A stretch of 7,844 nucleotides of DNA. Origin: Oscillospiraceae bacterium UBA3851. Lineage in GTDB: Bacteria; Bacillota; Clostridia; Oscillospirales; Oscillospiraceae. This document shows, in pieces, positions 5,186 to 7,844 of this stretch. Each line of letters opens with the position of its first letter. The stretch's first letter is position 1. The DNA lies in NCBI GenBank assembly GCA_002392625.1, contig DGHJ01000058.1, positions 1 to 7,844 on the forward strand. The letters run 5' to 3'. Under the pieces are notes generated by a model, which was given only the letters and a program-made list of their open reading frames with translations, did no database searches and was not told the origin of the DNA. The translations under genes and the position numbers were made by a program.

Positions 5186-6114
5186 GACGTTGGATCGCCG
5201 CCGTATTGGCGGCGGCTGTGGCGCTGTGCGCCGCGGGCTGCGTCAGAAGAGCGGCCCAGACGCCGGAGGGCGCCACGCTGGCGGTGTACTGCGCCGCCGT
5301 GCCGGAGGAGGCCCAGGGTGGGGATATCCTCACCGGCGTCCGGGTGTCCTGGGCCGATCAGGCCAGGCTGCCCGCCCAGATGCAGGCCCAGTCCGCCGTG
5401 GAGCTGCTGCTGGGCGCCTGCCAGGCCGAGGGCTTTACCAGCCCCCTGCCCGCGGGAACGCGACTTCTGAGCTGTTCCGTCACCGGCAGCACCGCCGTGG
5501 TGGATTTTTCGGAGGAGTACGGGCAGCTCACCGGCATGAATCGGACCATTGCCGACTACTGCGTCGCCCTGACGCTGACCCAGATCGAGCCCATCCGCAT
5601 GGTGCGCATCCTGGTAAACGGGCAGCAGCGCGCCCTGCCCCACGGCGGCACGATCCTGGCCGGCGACGCTTTGCTGACCAGCACGGAGGACGTGGTGCGC
5701 TCCTTTGCCGCCCGGCTCTATTTCCGCGGCGCGGAGGGGGAGCTGGTGGGGGAGGATCGGCTGCTGACGCTGTACGAGGGCGAGAGCCGCGGCGCGGTGA
5801 TTCTCAGCGCTCTGCTGGCCAGACCGGAGACCGCCGAGCTGGAGACGGTGCTGCCCCCGGATTTCGCCGCCCTGTCCTTCCGGACGGAGGATGGCGTGTG
5901 TGTGATGAATCTGCCCGCCTCAGACGAGGAGCTGCTGCCGGAGGACCCGGACGAGCAGGACCTGCTGGTGCGGAGCGTCGTCCGGTCCCTGTGCTCCATC
6001 GACGGCGTTGACGCCGTCCAGATCCTTATCGACGGCGAGATGCGCGGCACCTTTGGGGCTGTGGATATCAGCCAGCCCCTGACCGACGAGCCTCCGGAGA
6101 CCACGGAGGACTGA
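5182..6114 (+). CDS. GerMN-domain lipoprotein (two GerMN repeats)
   Basis: This is a 310-residue exported lipoprotein. A signal peptide with Arg2-Arg3 and a hydrophobic core leads to CAAGC, placing the lipidated cysteine at residue 20. The lipobox has Ala rather than Leu at -3. Two GerMN-type modules follow. The first (about 35-150) contains SAVELLLGACQAEG, GTRLLSCSVTGSTAVVDFSEEYG and ALTLTQIEPIRMVRILVNG. The second (about 170-295) contains SRGAVILSALLARP, LSFRTEDGVCVMNLP and VVRSLCSIDGVDAVQILIDG. GerMN proteins include Bacillus GerM, needed for spore development and germination, and actinobacterial LpqB. Its GTG overlaps the kinase stop by four bases behind an extended Shine-Dalgarno sequence, GGAGGTGATC (5168-5177). 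As last gene of the two-component operon it may modulate the kinase, as LpqB does MtrB; that is inference. Confidence 0.9.
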   Translation: MRRWIAAVLAAAVALCAAGCVRRAAQTPEGATLAVYCAAVPEEAQGGDILTGVRVSWADQARLPAQMQAQSAVELLLGACQAEGFTSPLPAGTRLLSCSVTGSTAVVDFSEEYGQLTGMNRTIADYCVALTLTQIEPIRMVRILVNGQQRALPHGGTILAGDALLTSTEDVVRSFAARLYFRGAEGELVGEDRLLTLYEGESRGAVILSALLARPETAELETVLPPDFAALSFRTEDGVCVMNLPASDEELLPEDPDEQDLLVRSVVRSLCSIDGVDAVQILIDGEMRGTFGAVDISQPLTDEPPETTED

Positions 6115-6117
6115 ATG

Positions 6118-6158
6118 AAAAATACCTCCGCGGATCGGCCGATCCGCGGAGGCATTTT
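6118..6158. terminator. Bidirectional intrinsic terminator (28-base perfect palindrome)
   Basis: Bases 6125-6152 form an uninterrupted palindrome centred on CGGCCG. After one mismatch it extends to AAAAAT/ATTTT on the two sides. The + strand stem is followed by ATTTTATT and the - strand stem by TATTTTTCA. It sits between the stops of the convergent lipoprotein and transporter genes (6114 and 6170) and should terminate both. Confidence 0.92.
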
Positions 6159-6169
6159 ATTGCGTTGCG

Positions 6170-7096
6170 TTACTGTGTCAGTGCCATGGCCAGTCCAACC
6201 ATCAGCGACATGGTGACGGCGGAGAACAGGGTGTGGGTGACCACGGTGGCGGAGGACAGCTCCGAGTCGCCGCCGTAGCGCACAGCGAACATGTTGACGA
6301 TGGCGGCCGACGGGGCGGACACGGCGATCATCAGCGCCAGCAGGACGGTGCGGTCGATCCGCAGGGCCAGCATCAGCGCCAGGGACACGGCGGGGAAGAC
6401 CAGCAGCCGCAGCAGTGTGGAAAGCCACAGCCCCCGCTTGCGCAGCACGGCGCCCAGATCCGCCTGGGACAGCTGGTAGCCGATGACGATCATGGGCAGC
6501 GGAATGGTCAGGTTGCCCAGGTGGGTCAGGGGAGTCATCAGCAGCTCCGGCACCCGGATCCCAGAGAGGAACAGGGCCAGCGCTGCCACCACGCCCAGAA
6601 GACCGGGGCTGAGAAGCTGCTTCAGGGACGGCTTGGCGCTGCCGCCGGTGATCATCCACAGCCCGTAGGTCCAGGCGATGAGGTTGAACACGGCGTTGTA
6701 GGCCGAGCCGTAGAACACGCCGACGGTGCCCAGGAGGGCCATCTGCAGCGGCAGAGCCATGAAACCGGTGTTGCTCAGAATGGAGGAGAGGCGAAAGACC
6801 GTTTCCTGGCGGCGGTCCTCCTGCCGGATCACCAGATGGGTCACGGGGATCATGATGGCGTGGATCAGCACCGCCAGTCCCGCCGCAATGCAGAAGCCGC
6901 GCATGCCCCCGTCGGAGGGCGCGGCCTGGAAGGCCACCACCATCATCATCGGCGTGCAGATATACAGCAGCAGATTGGTCATGCCCACGGTGGACCTCTC
7001 GTCCATCAGCTTGGTTTTCCCCGCCAGGAAGCCCACGGCCCCCATGAGAAACAGCTGCAGGACGCAGCGCCCCACAGTGAAAAATGATTCCAGCAT
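6170..7096 (-). CDS. AEC (auxin efflux carrier) family transporter
   Basis: This 308-residue integral membrane protein has about ten hydrophobic segments arranged as two five-helix halves separated by a basic cytoplasmic loop (about 211-222, QADLGAVLRKRG). Family landmarks are LSNTGFMALPL (107-117) in the first half and SAPSAAIVNMFAVRYGGDSELSS (260-282) near the end. The family moves small organic anions such as malate or malonate, or other metabolites, by secondary transport. The substrate here cannot be predicted. The frame is open further upstream, but ATG 7096 is chosen because GAGGAGG (7106-7112) lies nine bases before it and the longer version adds an Arg-rich stretch atypical of the family. 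It is divergent from polA, has its own candidate promoter, and ends at the shared bidirectional terminator. Its function seems unrelated to the two-component operon. Confidence 0.93.
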   Translation of the reverse strand: MLESFFTVGRCVLQLFLMGAVGFLAGKTKLMDERSTVGMTNLLLYICTPMMMVVAFQAAPSDGGMRGFCIAAGLAVLIHAIMIPVTHLVIRQEDRRQETVFRLSSILSNTGFMALPLQMALLGTVGVFYGSAYNAVFNLIAWTYGLWMITGGSAKPSLKQLLSPGLLGVVAALALFLSGIRVPELLMTPLTHLGNLTIPLPMIVIGYQLSQADLGAVLRKRGLWLSTLLRLLVFPAVSLALMLALRIDRTVLLALMIAVSAPSAAIVNMFAVRYGGDSELSSATVVTHTLFSAVTMSLMVGLAMALTQ

Positions 7097-7148
7097 CCTG
7101 TGCAGCCTCCTCTGCCGCCAAATTGTCGAAAAAAAGCGGCCACGGGAT

Positions 7149-7176
7149 AGTCTATCACACCGGCGGCGCATGTCAA
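7149..7176 (-). promoter_or_regulatory. Candidate promoter of the AEC transporter gene with a dyad over its -10
   Basis: On the - strand a perfect TTGACA (7176-7171) is followed by 16 bases and TAGACT (7154-7149), a 4/6 match to TATAAT. The -10 region lies inside the dyad GATAG-T-CTATC (7146-7156), which could be a repressor half-site pair or coincidence. The leader before ATG 7096 would be about 45 bases. Confidence 0.55.
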
Positions 7177-7198
7177 GGGCAAAATGGTGAGTTTCCGG

Positions 7199-7227
7199 TT
7201 GTCTTGCCGGGAAAAATGTACTATAAT
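7199..7227 (+). promoter_or_regulatory. Promoter of polA
   Basis: TTGTCT (7199-7204) is followed by 17 bases and a perfect TATAAT (7222-7227) in an AT-rich patch within an otherwise GC-rich region. This is a good sigma-A-type promoter giving a leader of about 33 bases. An imperfect inverted repeat, TTTCCGG...CCGGGAAA (7192-7214), surrounds the -35 box and might be regulatory or chance. Confidence 0.72.
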
Positions 7228-7266
7228 ATATTAACTATGCAAATCTGATACCGGGAGGGATCACCC

Positions 7267-7844
7267 TTGAAGCTCATGGTTCTCGACGGCAACAGCATCA
7301 TCAACCGGGCCTTTTACGGCATCCGCCCCCTCACCACGCGGGAGGGGCTGTATACCCACGCCGTGCTGGGCTTCCTCACCACGCTGCAGAGGCTGGTGGA
7401 CGAGGAGCAGCCGGAGGCGCTGTGCGTCACCTTTGATCGGCGGGAGCCCACCTTCCGCCATCAGGCGGATGCGACCTATAAGGCCACCCGCAAGCCCATG
7501 CCGGAGGAGCTGGCCATGCAGATGCCGGTGCTCAAGCAGGTGCTGGACGCCATGTCCATCCCCCGCTACGAGCTGGCCGGCTGGGAGGCTGACGACCTGA
7601 TCGGCACCATCTCCCGCCGCTGCGAATCGGAGGGCTGGGAGTGCGTGGCCGTTACCGGCGACAAGGACAGCCTCCAGCTGGTGACCGAGCACACCAAGGT
7701 CAAGCTGGTATCCACCCGCATGGGGCAGACCACCACCAGGGACATGACCCCTGAGACCTTCCGGGCGGAGTACGGCTTCGACCCCGTCCATATGATCGAC
7801 CTGAAGGCCCTGATGGGGGATACCTCCGACAACATCCCCGGCGT
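7267..7844 (+). CDS. polA: DNA polymerase I, N-terminal 5'-nuclease domain (3' truncated by window)
   Basis: DNA polymerase I fills gaps and removes RNA primers during lagging-strand synthesis and repair. The 192 complete codons visible cover most of the flap-endonuclease-like 5'-nuclease domain. The opening MKLMVLDGNSIINRAFYGIR is characteristic. Metal-binding acids are visible at Asp7, Asp57 (VTFDRREPTFRH), Glu107/Asp109/Asp110 (GWEADDLIGT), Asp132/Asp134 (TGDKDSLQLV) and Asp185/Asp188 (GDTSDNIPG), so this domain should be active. Start TTG 7267 is chosen because GGGAGG (7253-7258) lies eight bases upstream and the residues before the Met at 7276 are conserved in PolA. The polymerase domain, and any proofreading domain, lie beyond the window. 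It is transcribed from its own promoter, divergent from the transporter. Confidence 0.96.
   Translation, partial: MKLMVLDGNSIINRAFYGIRPLTTREGLYTHAVLGFLTTLQRLVDEEQPEALCVTFDRREPTFRHQADATYKATRKPMPEELAMQMPVLKQVLDAMSIPRYELAGWEADDLIGTISRRCESEGWECVAVTGDKDSLQLVTEHTKVKLVSTRMGQTTTRDMTPETFRAEYGFDPVHMIDLKALMGDTSDNIPG

Noticed and set aside
5718..7121. Long - strand frame overlapping the AEC transporter and the end of the lipoprotein gene
   Set aside because: It is out of frame with the well-supported transporter, is low complexity, and runs through the bidirectional terminator at 6118-6158.
7097..7171. N-terminal extension of the transporter from a start at 7171
   Set aside because: It would place the candidate promoter -10 and the GAGGAGG site inside the coding region and adds an Arg-rich leader not typical of AEC proteins. 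ATG 7096 is better supported.
7276..7278. ATG 7276 as the polA start
   Set aside because: It would remove the conserved MKL opening of the 5'-nuclease domain and lies further from the GGGAGG site than TTG 7267.

Overview
The window is a high-GC (low-60s percent by eye), gene-dense chromosomal segment. It comes from an endospore-forming, Gram-positive anaerobe, most likely a clostridial Oscillospiraceae-type organism (Flavonifractor/Pseudoflavonifractor/Lawsonibacter-like). The placement rests on the C-terminal half of Spo0A, a GerMN-domain lipoprotein, Firmicute-style extended Shine-Dalgarno sequences, frequent GTG/TTG starts and GC-rich codon use. No species can be named from the sequence alone. 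Nothing resembles a prophage, plasmid, CRISPR array, rRNA or tRNA; these look like core genes plus one small mobile-type repeat.

Layout. (1) 1-297: 3' end of spo0A (+), with a divergent DNA-recognition helix. (2) 298-519: a non-coding gap between convergent genes. It holds a nested palindromic, MITE-like repeat that appears to have inserted into the centre of a terminator hairpin and is bordered by a 6-base direct repeat. (3) 520-2587 (-): a D-alanyl-D-alanine carboxypeptidase of the DacA/DacF type with a C-terminal membrane anchor and Arg-rich tail, followed by an RluA-family pseudouridine synthase, with a stem-loop between them. (4) 2588-2717: a divergent control region whose two candidate promoters face each other, so the two 5' leaders would be partly complementary. 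(5) 2718-6114 (+): a tight, overlapping four-gene operon of a membrane-anchored ComEA-like helix-hairpin-helix protein, an OmpR/PhoB-type response regulator, its sensor histidine kinase and a lipoprotein with two GerMN domains. A 28-base perfect palindrome closes it as a bidirectional terminator. (6) 6170-7096 (-): an AEC-family transporter. (7) 7097-7266: a second divergent promoter region. (8) 7267-end (+): the 5'-nuclease domain of DNA polymerase I, cut by the window edge, starting at TTG.

How the genes fit together. The carboxypeptidase trims peptidoglycan stem peptides. The two-component system with a downstream GerMN lipoprotein has the same order of protein types as the actinobacterial mtrA-mtrB-lpqB operon, which controls cell wall and division, so an envelope or sporulation role is a reasonable inference. 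The ComEA-like protein translationally overlaps the regulator and would place a DNA-binding module outside the membrane. The pseudouridine synthase, AEC transporter and polA are probably only neighbours. The most unusual items are the insertion-in-terminator repeat, the LpqB-like operon with an upstream comEA, the face-to-face promoters and the altered Spo0A recognition helix. I see no clear evidence for an entirely new multi-gene system.
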